Made by a program: the position numbers and the translations under genes
In this document: piece by piece, positions 8,162 through 17,440 of the stretch
Layout of the letters: every line of letters starts with the position of its first letter
Numbering within the stretch: position 1 is the first letter of the stretch
Notes under the pieces: generated by a model
The model's input: only the letters and a program-made list of their open reading frames with translations
Database searches by the model: none
Told to the model about the DNA's origin: nothing
Assembly (NCBI RefSeq): GCF_003143995.1
Contig: NZ_QFWG01000002.1
Span: 1-64,000, forward strand
DNA: 64,000 nucleotides
Direction of reading: 5' to 3'
Source of the DNA: Pseudoglutamicibacter cumminsii
GTDB lineage: Bacteria; Actinomycetota; Actinomycetes; Actinomycetales; Micrococcaceae

Positions 8162-8282
8162 ATCGTTCACCACATGTAGGTGAACTCGCTTGGTGAACTC
8201 TCCGATTCTGGCACGCGACGCCGTGTTTTCCAAAACGTGTTTCGGCCGCCGCTGGTGCTCCCACGCCAGAACCGGTAGGTGG

Positions 8283-8774
8283 CTAGCTGTTGAGCACTTC
8301 GCGGATGTTTTCAACAGACTCGGCATCCAGCACGAGCCCGATCGGGTGACCCGGGTTGATCGCGATACCCACGCCAACTGCCTGGTGGAACGCCTGCAAC
8401 CCCGGCATGCGGACCGCGTACGGAGCCATATCGATGAACTGCTGTGCCACGCGCGCAGGGTGCGTGAAAACTGCAAGCACAACCTTCTCGTCAGGTCCTT
8501 TGAGCAGTAGCGGCTGAACAACCTGCTGTTCGTCCGTGACTTCCTCTTCGGTCAGGAAGAACAAGTTCGCGGCAGCGATCTTGGACAGGACCTCGTTGCT
8601 TTCCAGTTTCCCTTCCGCGCCGTCAACAATCACGCGTTCGATGTCGTTGAACGGCTCGAGCTCGCTTTCATCCAGCATGCGCTCGCCGCGCTCCTGCTGA
8701 GGCTGCGCATCCTGCTGCGCATCCACTTCCGGCTGCTCTGGCTGTTCGTTCTTTTCTGGCTCATTGGTGCTCAT
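8283..8774 (-). CDS. SseB-family protein
   Basis: 163 residues. An acidic, Gln/Glu-rich N-terminal tail (residues 1-33) precedes an SseB-like domain (about 37-160, with LFFLTEEEVTDEQQ, PYAVRMPGLQAFHQ and GIAINPGHPIGLVLD). SseB-type domains occur in many actinobacterial cytosolic proteins of uncertain role. No catalytic motif or membrane segment is visible. The start ATG 8774 lies 6 nt after TAGGTT (complement of 8781-8786) and has no Shine-Dalgarno, which suggests a leaderless transcript. Confidence 0.75.
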   Translation of the reverse strand: MSTNEPEKNEQPEQPEVDAQQDAQPQQERGERMLDESELEPFNDIERVIVDGAEGKLESNEVLSKIAAANLFFLTEEEVTDEQQVVQPLLLKGPDEKVVLAVFTHPARVAQQFIDMAPYAVRMPGLQAFHQAVGVGIAINPGHPIGLVLDAESVENIREVLNS

Positions 8775-8832
8775 GGTTCCAACCTACCGGGTTCGTTCGT
8801 GCTGGATCTACCCGCGGGCACGCGTCGGGCCC

Positions 8833-9771
8833 TTACTTGCCTGGTTTCCACTTGTAGTACTCCTCGAGGGTCAGCCCTTTCGAGGTGAGTTCGCGCGCCA
8901 GCTCAGTTCCGACGTAACGCAGGTGCCACGGTTCGTACCAGTATCCGGTGACGTCGGTCTTCCCGTCGGGATAGCGGATCACAAACCCGTATTTGTGGGC
9001 GTTCCGCGCAACCCACTGCCCGGCATTCGTGGTGGCGAAACAGCGCCGCAGGTTGCAGATCCCGTCGGAGACGTCGACGGCGAGGCCCAGTTGATGCTCG
9101 CTGGTTCCTGGTGCGGCGGACACGGAGTCCGCGTGTTGTTGGCCGTACGTGGCCCGCCAGTGGTTGTAGGTTGCGGCTTGCTGGTTGTAGGACCTGTAGC
9201 CGCTCACGGGGTGGAAGTTCACCCCGGATGCCGCCCCGTCGTTGCGTAGCTTTTTGAAAGCTTGTGCGGCTTCGCTTCGCATGCTTTGCCCGCTGCCGAT
9301 GTGGACGAGGTCTTTAGGCGCGTATGTCAACGGTTCGAGGGGCCGCTTTTTGTTGGCCAGGACCTTGATGTTGTTGGGGTCGCTCGGGATCTCGGGGCTG
9401 CGGTCTTCCGCGCTTTCTGAGGGTTTTTCGCTTTCGCCTGGTTCCTTCGTCGAAGCGGACTCGGAAGGCTTTTCTGACGATGATGCGGATGGAGCCGCGC
9501 TGATTTTCGGTCCCGCGATGCTCCCCTTGGAAGGGGTCTTGTCGGCGTCGGCTGGCTTGTTTTCTGTGGCGTCCGATGCGCTGGCTGCGGCTGGCTGCTT
9601 CGCGTCAGGTGACGTTGCCGCTGGGCTGGTTTCAGCATCGTTGGTTGCTTGGCCACCAGAGCGGGAGAGTACGGTCACGAGGATCAGCGCGAGAACGGCA
9701 AGGAACACACCCACGGGAAGAGCCCACCGCGGCACAGTCCTCGCGGTCGCGGCGGCGTGCCTACCTTTCAC
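8833..9771 (-). CDS. M15B D-alanyl-D-alanine carboxypeptidase (VanY-like), membrane-anchored
   Basis: 312 residues. An N-terminal hydrophobic anchor (residues ~17-36, [18 protein letters not shown]) is followed by a low-complexity Ser/Glu/Lys/Pro linker (~40-130) and a VanY/M15B peptidase domain. The metal and catalytic signatures are [13 protein letters not shown] (SxHxxGxAxD) and EPWHLRYVG. It trims the terminal D-Ala of peptidoglycan stem peptides outside the membrane. The GTG start at 9771 has GGAAGG about 8 nt upstream. The repetitive linker probably spans the cell wall. The gene stands alone between SseB and dcd. Confidence 0.88.
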   Translation of the reverse strand: MKGRHAAATARTVPRWALPVGVFLAVLALILVTVLSRSGGQATNDAETSPAATSPDAKQPAAASASDATENKPADADKTPSKGSIAGPKISAAPSASSSEKPSESASTKEPGESEKPSESAEDRSPEIPSDPNNIKVLANKKRPLEPLTYAPKDLVHIGSGQSMRSEAAQAFKKLRNDGAASGVNFHPVSGYRSYNQQAATYNHWRATYGQQHADSVSAAPGTSEHQLGLAVDVSDGICNLRRCFATTNAGQWVARNAHKYGFVIRYPDGKTDVTGYWYEPWHLRYVGTELARELTSKGLTLEEYYKWKPGK

Positions 9772-9935
9772 GAGCCGATCCTTCCGGTGAAGTGAACCGC
9801 GCGCATCGCACGGACACCTTTTGTTGCGTGCACCTTTTACTATGTCAGATCTTCACTATGTCAGATGTTCGCGGTCCAGCTTTCAAATTGGCCCGGAAAA
9901 TGCGAGAAATGGTGGCTACGCGATATTCTGAGCGT

Positions 9936-10517
9936 GTGTTGCTCTCAGATGGTGATATTCGTAAAGCCCTAGATTCCGGGAAGATCGCGCTCGAACCGCG
10001 AGGCGAGGACATGATCCAGCCTTCGAGCGTGGACGTACGCCTGGACCGTTACTTCCGGTTGTTCGACAACCACAAGTACCCGTACATCGACCCGTCGACT
10101 GAACAGGCTGAGCTGACCCGCCTCGTCGAAGTTGAACCAGACGAGCCGTTCATTCTGCACCCGGGCGAGTTCGTTCTGGGAGCCACCTATGAAAAAGTGA
10201 CCCTGCCAGGTGACGTCGCCGCCCGCCTCGAAGGTAAATCTTCGCTCGGTCGGCTCGGCCTTCTGACCCACTCGACCGCAGGGTTCATCGACCCAGGTTT
10301 CTCGGGACACGTGACCCTTGAGCTTTCCAACATGTCGACCCTGCCGATCATGCTGTGGCCAGGCTCCAAGGTAGGACAGTTGTGCTTCTTCCAGCTGTCC
10401 TCACCAGCCGAGCACGCCTACGGCACCGGCCCGTACCTCAACCGTTACCAGGGCCAGCGCGGCCCGACCGCATCGCGTTCGCACCTGAACTTCCACCGCA
10501 CCCGCATCGAAGACTAG
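9936..10517 (+). CDS. dcd: dCTP deaminase (probably bifunctional, dUMP-forming)
   Basis: 193 residues, the family length. It makes dUMP precursors for dTMP from dCTP. Conserved segments are [37 protein letters not shown] and GHVTLELSN, which carry the nucleotide-binding and catalytic residues of the Dcd/Dut fold. Actinobacterial homologues combine deaminase and dUTPase activity. I chose GTG 9936 ([12 protein letters not shown]), not the long upstream frame. A TATTCT -10 box (9924-9929) ends exactly 6 nt upstream and there is no Shine-Dalgarno, so translation is probably leaderless. A 12-bp direct repeat (ACTATGTCAGAT, 9839 and 9855) lies farther upstream. Confidence 0.93.
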   Translation: MLLSDGDIRKALDSGKIALEPRGEDMIQPSSVDVRLDRYFRLFDNHKYPYIDPSTEQAELTRLVEVEPDEPFILHPGEFVLGATYEKVTLPGDVAARLEGKSSLGRLGLLTHSTAGFIDPGFSGHVTLELSNMSTLPIMLWPGSKVGQLCFFQLSSPAEHAYGTGPYLNRYQGQRGPTASRSHLNFHRTRIED

Positions 10518-10576
10518 GCGGCGGGGGAGTAGGCGGGGAGTAGGCCCCGTCACTCCGGCGCGGCAGCTCCTTCGCC

Positions 10577-11935
10577 CTAGGCCGCGCGCGTGGTCGTGTC
10601 TTCCCGCTTGATCCCTGGAACCATCGAGAACAGCACGATGCCGACCACGAAAATCACCAGGATTCCTATGATGCCGTAGCGGGTTGCGCTGCCATCCGCT
10701 CCCATGTTGTCCATGACCTTCGAAGCCACGTAGATCGAGGCCGAGAACAGCCCGGGGCCGAGGAACGTGACGGCGCGGCCCGTGGTCGCGTACAGGCCGA
10801 AAATCTCACCCGCGGTGTGTTCGGTGGTGCGGCGCGCAAGCAGTGCGCGCGAGGACGACTGTGCTGGCCCGACCAGGAGGCACAGGAACAGTCCGAAGAC
10901 CCAGAACTGCCAGCTTTCCTGAGAGAACAAAACACCCAGGCCCGCACCGATCAGCGCGATCAACGCAACCATGATGACGGCGCGAGGGCCCACCACATCG
11001 TCAAGCCAGCCGCCGATGATCGCGCCCGTAGCCGCAACCACGTTGCCAACCAGCGCGAACAGAATGACCTCGGTTTGATCCATGCCGAAAACGGTGGCCG
11101 CGATGATCCCACCGAACGTGAAAACAGTCGCCAAACCATCCCGGTAAATAGCAGACGCCAACAAGAACCACACCGTCGGCCGGTCCTTGTGCCACAAGCT
11201 CTTGATGCTGCGCCACAACATCACATATGACTCACGCCAGCTCGCTTTAGGCCCCGGAACCGCAGGGATCTCCGGGACGCTGAAGAACATCGGGGCGCAG
11301 AACACCGCCATCCACACCGCACAGAACACAGCGACCATGCGGATGTTGAAGCCCTCATCGGGATTTGAACCGAACCACGGAACCACCGGCTGCACGAACA
11401 CGAACAAAACCGCCGCGAGCGCAACAATGCCACCCAGATAACCGAACGCCCACCCAATACCGGAGATCCGGCCGATCTTATGTTTCGGGGCGATCTGCGG
11501 GAGGATCGCGTAATAGTTCACGTTCGCGATCTCGCTGAAGAACGTAGCAACGCAGATCAAGAGGATCCCTGGCCACAAATACGCAGGCTCCGGCTTGATG
11601 AAGAAGCACGCCGCAGTCGCGAGAACGATCATCCCGGTGTGGAACGCGAGCCACTGTTTGCGCTTACCGCTGCGGTCAGCCCGCAGGCCCAAAACCGGCG
11701 CCGTCAGCGCGATCACCGCACCCGTCAACGCGACCGCGAGCGAAAGCTGGGACGCGTTCTCGTCAGGGTCACCGAACGACTCCGACGTCAGGTAAACCGT
11801 GAACACGAACGTGAGCATGATGGAGTTGGTGACGTTCTCGCCCCAGTCCCACAGCGACCACGTGAAGACCTGTTTTTTAGTGCCCTGCCCGTAGGCCTGC
11901 GGAGCGCCTGGGGCGGCGTGAGGGGTTGTGTGCAT
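10577..11935 (-). CDS. MFS transporter, UMF1 / Atg22-like family
   Basis: 452 residues with 12 membrane helices. WDWGENVTNSIMLTFVFTVY in helix 1 and the GRISGIGWAFGYLGGIVAL segment are typical of the UMF1 (Atg22-like) branch, whose eukaryotic members efflux amino acids from the vacuole. The bacterial substrates are unknown. The start ATG 11935 lies 6 nt after TAGGCT (complement of 11942-11947) without a ribosome-binding site, so it is probably leaderless. The gene diverges from the Mnh operon, and their promoters overlap within about 100 bp. Confidence 0.85.
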   Translation of the reverse strand: MHTTPHAAPGAPQAYGQGTKKQVFTWSLWDWGENVTNSIMLTFVFTVYLTSESFGDPDENASQLSLAVALTGAVIALTAPVLGLRADRSGKRKQWLAFHTGMIVLATAACFFIKPEPAYLWPGILLICVATFFSEIANVNYYAILPQIAPKHKIGRISGIGWAFGYLGGIVALAAVLFVFVQPVVPWFGSNPDEGFNIRMVAVFCAVWMAVFCAPMFFSVPEIPAVPGPKASWRESYVMLWRSIKSLWHKDRPTVWFLLASAIYRDGLATVFTFGGIIAATVFGMDQTEVILFALVGNVVAATGAIIGGWLDDVVGPRAVIMVALIALIGAGLGVLFSQESWQFWVFGLFLCLLVGPAQSSSRALLARRTTEHTAGEIFGLYATTGRAVTFLGPGLFSASIYVASKVMDNMGADGSATRYGIIGILVIFVVGIVLFSMVPGIKREDTTTRAA

Positions 11936-11960
11936 GTGAAGAGCCTATGGCGGGGTTCCG

Positions 11961-11966
11961 TAGAAT
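11961..11966 (+). promoter_or_regulatory. Candidate -10 box of the mnh operon
   Basis: TAGAAT fits the actinobacterial -10 (TANNNT). It would place transcription start about 64 nt before the preferred mnhA start. No good -35 is visible. The site lies between divergent genes. Confidence 0.35.
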
Positions 11967-12036
11967 AAAAGAGACTGTGGATTGTTTGGATGGGCGGTCC
12001 CAGTTTGTCCCGTACATCGAGACGTTAGGTGAAACC

Positions 12037-15000
12037 GTGCTCCCAGTCCTGCTTGCACTGTTCGTCGCGGCATTTTTGGCCCCGCTTTTGGTGCGCTGGA
12101 TTGGTAGGAACGCGTTCTATGTTTTGGCGCTGGTCCCGGCCGCAGGTTTCGTGTGGCTGACCACGGTGGTTGTGCGGGGAATGCCCGGAAACTTGGGGGA
12201 AATTGCCCCGGGAACGGTCGGCCAAGATCTTATTCCGCAAGAGGAATATACGTGGATTCCAACGTTCGATGTGGAGTTCGCTTTCCGCTTGGATCCGCTG
12301 GCTGCCGCTCTAAGCTTTTTGATCCTCGGAGTGGGCGCGCTCGTGTTGCTGTACTGCGCCCGCTACTTCAAATCCGAAGACGCCTCGATCGGTCCTTTCG
12401 CTGCGCAGCTAACGGCGTTCGCGGCCGCGATGTTCGGCCTTGTGACGTCAGATGACTTGATCTCCCTGTTTATTTTCTGGGAGATGACCACCATCCTGTC
12501 CTACCTGCTGATCGGTTACGCCCGCTCGCGTCTCTCTGCACGCCGTTCAGCGCTGACCGCGCTCATCGTGACCACCGCAGGTGGCCTTGCGATGTTCGGT
12601 GGGCTCGTGATGCTCGGAGTTACCGCCGGTACGTTCCGGCTCTCCGAGATCCTCATGATGACCGACGCGCTGACTGCAGAGAACGCGGTGGTCACGGCGG
12701 CGATCATTTTGATCTTGGTGGGCGCGATCTCCAAGTCTGCGTTGTTCCCGTTCCACTTCTGGCTTCCCGGCGCGATGGCCGCACCGACCCCGGTCTCGGC
12801 CTATCTTCACGCCGCGGCGATGGTCAAAGCTGGCGTTTACGTCGTTGCGCGTTTGGCGCCAGGGTTCTCGGACACTCCGGGGTGGACGCTGCTGACCGTC
12901 GGCTTCGGCCTCTACACGCTGTTGCTGGGTGGCTGGCGTGCGTTGCGCCAAACCGATATCAAGCTCGTCCTGGCCTACGGAACCGTGTCCCAGCTCGGCC
13001 TCATCATCGCGGTCCTCGGCATCGGAACCCCAGCGGCGATGCTCGGTGGGCTTGCGCTCATGCTCGGCCATGGCCTGTTCAAATCCGCGCTGTTCCTGGT
13101 CGTCGGCGCGATCGACCACGGAACCGGTACCCGCGATCTGCGCAACCTTTCCGGCCTGTGGAAAGCACGCCCGGTTCTGTTTGTGTGCTCGGTCATCTCC
13201 GCGGCTTCGATGGCAGGCCTTCCTATCACCTTCGGCTTCATCGCTAAAGAAACCGCCCTCGCCGCCCTCATCGAGGCGCCAACGGACGCGAGCGTTCTCG
13301 TGACCGTGATCTTCGCGCTCGGCTCCGTGCTGACCTTCGCGTACGCCGCCCGTTTCGTGTGGGGCTCCTTCGCAACCAAGCCAGGTGTCGAGCCCACCAA
13401 GATCAGCTGGACCCAACCGACGCTCGCAACCCCTATCGTCGTGCTGACGCTCGGAACTATCATCCTCGGCTTCGTTCCAGGCCCAGCCGATGCGCTCCTG
13501 AGCCCCGCGGCCAACGTCTTCCCACATCTGGAGCCGCACACGGCACCGCTTGAGCTGTGGCACGGGTTCACCATCGAGCTCGCGATCACCGCTGGGATCG
13601 TGGCGCTCGGCCTCATCATGTTCTTCGCGCGGGAAATCGTCGCTAAGGCCCAAGCCCGCGTCCCGGCGCTCATCGATGGCGAACGCACCTACCGCTACGT
13701 CATCACCGGAATCGACTGGACCGCGCACCGCGTGACATCCGCGTTGCAGCGAGGCCAGCTGTCCTACTACCTCGCGGTCATCCTCGTAACCGCGCTCCTG
13801 GTTCCGACCATCGGTGTTCTCGCGGGCGGTGGCGTCTCATTCGACCGCGGCGAACAGACCACGAACCTCGTGTTCACAACCAAGCTCGTCAACGTCCTGA
13901 TCCTGGTTGTCATGGCGGTTGGTGCGGTGGCCGCGATGCGGGCACGCCGCCGCTTCATGGGCGTGCTGATGGTCTCGCTGACCGGCTCCGGCATGGTAGC
14001 TCTGTTCGCGTTCCACAGCGCGCCGGACCTCGCTGTGACGCAGCTGTTGATCGAAGTGATCGTGCTGATCGCGTTCTTGCTTGCGCTACGCGTTTTGCCG
14101 GCTTCGGTGTGGCAAGGCCGGCCTCGTAGGCGCCGGAGCGTTCAGCTCGCCGTGGCGATCGGCTTCGGTGTTTTCACGGCCGTTGCGGCGGGCCTCGCGA
14201 TGGCGGCACGCACCGCAGACCCGATCTCGCTCAAGTACCCGCAGCTGGCCGTTGAAGGCGGCCACGGCCACAACATCGTGAACGTGACGCTCGTGGATAT
14301 TCGTGCTTGGGATACGTTCGGAGAGATCACTGTTCTAGCGATCGCGGCGACCGGTGTTGCGTCGCTTATCTTCGTGGTGACGCGCGGGGCGGACCGGACT
14401 CGCGCAGGCAACGTTGCGCCCGGCTCGATCGGCACTGTGTACGCCTCGGCGGTGCGTCAGCGTGTGGCGAGCGTCTTCCTTGACGCTGAACGTGCAGATA
14501 CGTCCTCGGCGTGGCTCGTAGCTGGCCGGACGCTTGCACCGGAGCGGCGCTCGATCATCATCGAGGTCATCACCCGGCTGATCTTCCACTCGTTCATTCT
14601 GTTCTCGATCTATCTTTTGTTCGCGGGCCACAACTCGCCGGGCGGCGGTTTTGCGGGAGGCCTGCTCGCGGGTCTCGCGCTCGTGTTGCGGTATCTCGCA
14701 GGTGGCCGAGTTGAGCTGGCCGAAGCGATCCGTATAGGCCCAGGCCCACTGCTCGGTACGGGGCTCACGATCGCGGCAGCCTCGGGCATTTTCCCGCTGT
14801 TCTTCGGCGGGCAGGTTTTCCAGACCGCCGTTATTGATTTCACCTTCTTCGGTGAGCATCACTTTGTGACCTCAACGATCTTCGATATCGGCGTGTACCT
14901 CATCGTGGTCGGCTTGGTCTTGGACGTTCTGGAATCGCTGGGCTCTGAGCTCGATGTGCGCCTTGACGCGGAGATCCAGCACGTGAGTGAAGCGCAGCAA

Positions 15001-15135
15001 GCGTTGGTGGGCTATGACGGTGCGGCTGTGCGCGGGCAGAACTTCTCACGCGGCGGCAGCACAGGTGGCAACTCAAGTGGGCCAGGTGGTGCGACAGGTG
15101 CAGGTGCTGACGAAGGATCGGAGGTGACCCGATGA
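12037..15135 (+). CDS. mnhA: Na+/H+ antiporter subunit A with fused subunit B (MnhA-MnhB)
   Basis: 1032 residues from the preferred GTG 12037 (VLPVLLALFVAAFLAPLLVR); in-frame earlier starts exist at 11926 and 11977, but family members begin here. The N-terminal ~500 residues are the proton-translocating NuoL-like domain (FWEMTTILSYLLIGYARSRL, KSALFPFHFWLPGAMAAPTP). A MbhD/MbhE-like region follows, and residues ~840-985 are the MnhB domain (FILFSIYLLFAGHNSPGGGF). This explains the absence of a separate mnhB. Together with C-G it forms the multi-subunit Mrp complex that expels Na+ and protects against alkali and salt. It is the first gene of a translationally coupled operon. Confidence 0.93.
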   Translation: MLPVLLALFVAAFLAPLLVRWIGRNAFYVLALVPAAGFVWLTTVVVRGMPGNLGEIAPGTVGQDLIPQEEYTWIPTFDVEFAFRLDPLAAALSFLILGVGALVLLYCARYFKSEDASIGPFAAQLTAFAAAMFGLVTSDDLISLFIFWEMTTILSYLLIGYARSRLSARRSALTALIVTTAGGLAMFGGLVMLGVTAGTFRLSEILMMTDALTAENAVVTAAIILILVGAISKSALFPFHFWLPGAMAAPTPVSAYLHAAAMVKAGVYVVARLAPGFSDTPGWTLLTVGFGLYTLLLGGWRALRQTDIKLVLAYGTVSQLGLIIAVLGIGTPAAMLGGLALMLGHGLFKSALFLVVGAIDHGTGTRDLRNLSGLWKARPVLFVCSVISAASMAGLPITFGFIAKETALAALIEAPTDASVLVTVIFALGSVLTFAYAARFVWGSFATKPGVEPTKISWTQPTLATPIVVLTLGTIILGFVPGPADALLSPAANVFPHLEPHTAPLELWHGFTIELAITAGIVALGLIMFFAREIVAKAQARVPALIDGERTYRYVITGIDWTAHRVTSALQRGQLSYYLAVILVTALLVPTIGVLAGGGVSFDRGEQTTNLVFTTKLVNVLILVVMAVGAVAAMRARRRFMGVLMVSLTGSGMVALFAFHSAPDLAVTQLLIEVIVLIAFLLALRVLPASVWQGRPRRRRSVQLAVAIGFGVFTAVAAGLAMAARTADPISLKYPQLAVEGGHGHNIVNVTLVDIRAWDTFGEITVLAIAATGVASLIFVVTRGADRTRAGNVAPGSIGTVYASAVRQRVASVFLDAERADTSSAWLVAGRTLAPERRSIIIEVITRLIFHSFILFSIYLLFAGHNSPGGGFAGGLLAGLALVLRYLAGGRVELAEAIRIGPGPLLGTGLTIAAASGIFPLFFGGQVFQTAVIDFTFFGEHHFVTSTIFDIGVYLIVVGLVLDVLESLGSELDVRLDAEIQHVSEAQQALVGYDGAAVRGQNFSRGGSTGGNSSGPGGATGAGADEGSEVTR

Positions 15136-15728
15136 CGATCGATATAACGATGCTGTTGATGGTCGCGGTGTTGGTCTCCGCGGGCATCTATCTGATGCTT
15201 GAACGCACGCTGACACGGGTCTTGTTGGGCATCCTGTTGCTGGGCAATGGTGTGAACGTTTTGATCCTGACGGCTGGCGGGCCAGGTGGTTTGGCGCCGC
15301 TGGTGGGTGGGGACGTGCCTGCGGAGGATTATTCGGATCCGCTTCCGCAGGCGATGATCCTCACGGCGATCGTGATTTCGTTTGCGGTCACGGCGTTTTT
15401 GCTCGGCATGATTTACCGTTCGTGGTGGCTTTCGCGTGCGGATGAGATTCAGGCTGACGCTGAGGACGTGCGTGTTTCGCAGGGAGGCATTGTGCACGAC
15501 CCTGAGGAAGACGGCGAGCTGCACGTCGAGGATTCCGAGTTCGCGACGCCGGATGAAGTCGAATCGGATGACGACGGCGGCTTGGGTGAGGACCCTGACA
15601 ACCTGACTCCGGCTCAGGCGGCCCGGACGCGCGCTGAGTCGCGCAGGGTTGTTGACGAGTACATGGCGGAGATGGCGCGGGAAGCTGAACGCGAGGAACG
15701 CGAAGAGCAAGAGAAGGGTGATCGCTGA
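15132..15728 (+). CDS. mnhC: Na+/H+ antiporter subunit C (NuoK-like) with a long acidic tail
   Basis: 198 residues; the ATG overlaps the mnhA stop by 4 nt. The first ~100 residues are the NuoK-like three-helix subunit (GIYLMLERTLTRVLLGILLL, then GNGVNVLILTAGG and LTAIVISFAVTAFLLGM). Residues ~105-198 form a highly charged cytoplasmic tail rich in Asp and Glu that ends in a Glu/Arg segment (EAEREEREEQEKGDR), probably helical. Classical MnhC/MrpC is about 110-125 residues, so the tail is an extra domain. Its function is unknown. Confidence 0.92.
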   Translation: MTIDITMLLMVAVLVSAGIYLMLERTLTRVLLGILLLGNGVNVLILTAGGPGGLAPLVGGDVPAEDYSDPLPQAMILTAIVISFAVTAFLLGMIYRSWWLSRADEIQADAEDVRVSQGGIVHDPEEDGELHVEDSEFATPDEVESDDDGGLGEDPDNLTPAQAARTRAESRRVVDEYMAEMAREAEREEREEQEKGDR

Positions 15729-17440
15729 TGAACTGGGATGCGTTGCCTTTCGATGTTGTGTCGCTGACCCCGCTGGTGGTTGTGCTACCGATTCTGGGTG
15801 CTGCTTTGGCGTTCGTGTTTCAGCGTTCGCCGCGTGCTCAGAGGTTCGTTTCGATCACGACGCTCTCGCTTTCGTTGCTGATCGGTTTCGTGTTGTTGTT
15901 GCGGGCGTATTCGTTGGGCGCGGCCGCGGTGACGATGGGTGGCTGGGCTCCGCCGTTTGGCATCACTTTGGTCGTGGATGAGTTTGCGGCGTTGATGCTG
16001 GTGGTCTCGAACGTGGTCTCGCTTGCGGTGCTGATTTACGCGACGGGGCAGGGCTATACGGACCAGAAGGGCGACGGCCCGATTTCGGTGTTCTATCCGA
16101 CGTACATGTTCTTGGTTGCGGGTGTTTCGAACGCGTTTATCGCGGGTGACTTGTTCAACCTGTATGTGGGCTTCGAGATTTTCTTGACCGCGTCCTATGT
16201 GTTGATCACGTTGGGTGGTTCGGCTGAGCGTGTGCGCGCCGGCACAACCTATGTGGTTGTTTCGGTTCTCTCGTCGATGCTGTTCTTGATTTCGATCGGC
16301 GTGATTTACGCGGCGACGGGCACGGTTTCGATGGCGGATGTTTCGGATAAGATCGCGCAGCTTGGCCCGACGACGCAGACGTTGCTGCACCTGATGGTTT
16401 TGATCGCGTTCGGTGTCAAGGCGGCGGTATTCCCGTTGAGCTTCTGGCTTCCGGACTCTTATCCGACGGCGCCGGCTCCGGTCACGGCGGTGTTCGCTGG
16501 CCTGCTCACCAAGGTGGGTGTGTACGCGATCGTGCGCACCGAGACGCTGCTTTTCAGGGACAACGACCTCTCGGATCTTCTGATGTGGGTCGCGGTTCTG
16601 ACGATGATCATCGGTATTTTGGGTGCGCTCGTCCAGACCGAGATCAAACGTATGCTCTCGTTTACGCTCACGAGCCACATCGGCTACATGGTTTTCGGTA
16701 TCGCGTTGGGCACGCAGACCGGTTACGCGGCGGCGATCTACTACGTCGCGCACCACATTTTGGTTCAGACTTCGTTGTTCATGGTCGTGGGCCTGATTGA
16801 GCGCCGTGGCGGTACGTCGAATATTGAGCGGCTTGGTTCGCTCGCTAAGCTCGCCCCGTTCTTGGCGGTGCTGTACTTCATCCCTGCCATGAATCTCGCG
16901 GGTATCCCGCCGTTCTCGGGCTTCATCGGCAAGGTCGGTTTGGTGATCGGCGGTGTCGAGGATGGTTCGGCGATGGCGTGGGTCAACATCGCGGCTTCGC
17001 TGCTCACGAGCTTGTTGACGCTGGTTGCGGTGGCTCGCGTGTGGAACCGTGCGTTCTGGCGCCGCGCTGAGGACGCCGAGGATGCGGATCCGATGCTGTT
17101 GGAGGCGATGAACAAGAAGTTCCGTCGCGTCCGCACGTATGAGGCGGTAGCCCAGTTCCCGGATTCGCGGTACTCCGACCACGGCAATGTGAAGGTCCTT
17201 CCAGGGATCATGGTGGGGTCCACCGCAGCGCTGGTGTGCGCATCGTTGGCTTTGACGATTTTCGCGGGCCCGCTGTTCAAGCTCACAGACAAGGCGTCTG
17301 CCGCGATGGTCAAGGGCGAGGAATACCGGGTGGCCGTGTATGAGGCATCGAACCGTGCTGCGCCAGAGCGGGGTGGCCCGGAGGATGGCAAGGGCCGCAC
17401 CTTGGAGGATCCGTCCGGTGAAGGGGGTGCGGGCAAGTGA
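15728..17440 (+). CDS. mnhD: Na+/H+ antiporter subunit D (NuoN/NuoM-like)
   Basis: 570 residues; the start overlaps the mnhC stop by one base (TGATG). It is the second proton-channel subunit of the Mrp complex. Helix landmarks include YVGFEIFLTASYVLITLGG (with the key Glu of the quinone-oxidoreductase-like fold), GVKAAVFPLSFWLPDSYPTA (with the key Lys) and GIPPFSGFIGKVGLVIGG. The C-terminal ~100 residues beyond the last core helices include a loop with DAEDADPMLLEAMNKKFRRV and a charged end, somewhat longer than usual. Confidence 0.93.
   Translation: MNWDALPFDVVSLTPLVVVLPILGAALAFVFQRSPRAQRFVSITTLSLSLLIGFVLLLRAYSLGAAAVTMGGWAPPFGITLVVDEFAALMLVVSNVVSLAVLIYATGQGYTDQKGDGPISVFYPTYMFLVAGVSNAFIAGDLFNLYVGFEIFLTASYVLITLGGSAERVRAGTTYVVVSVLSSMLFLISIGVIYAATGTVSMADVSDKIAQLGPTTQTLLHLMVLIAFGVKAAVFPLSFWLPDSYPTAPAPVTAVFAGLLTKVGVYAIVRTETLLFRDNDLSDLLMWVAVLTMIIGILGALVQTEIKRMLSFTLTSHIGYMVFGIALGTQTGYAAAIYYVAHHILVQTSLFMVVGLIERRGGTSNIERLGSLAKLAPFLAVLYFIPAMNLAGIPPFSGFIGKVGLVIGGVEDGSAMAWVNIAASLLTSLLTLVAVARVWNRAFWRRAEDAEDADPMLLEAMNKKFRRVRTYEAVAQFPDSRYSDHGNVKVLPGIMVGSTAALVCASLALTIFAGPLFKLTDKASAAMVKGEEYRVAVYEASNRAAPERGGPEDGKGRTLEDPSGEGGAGK

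Noticed and set aside
12547-13728. Long antisense frame (393 codons) opposite mnhA
   Set aside because: It is rich in Arg, Asp and Gly and lacks any family motif. It is the reverse-strand shadow of a GC-rich coding gene; the mnhA domains on the plus strand are unambiguous.
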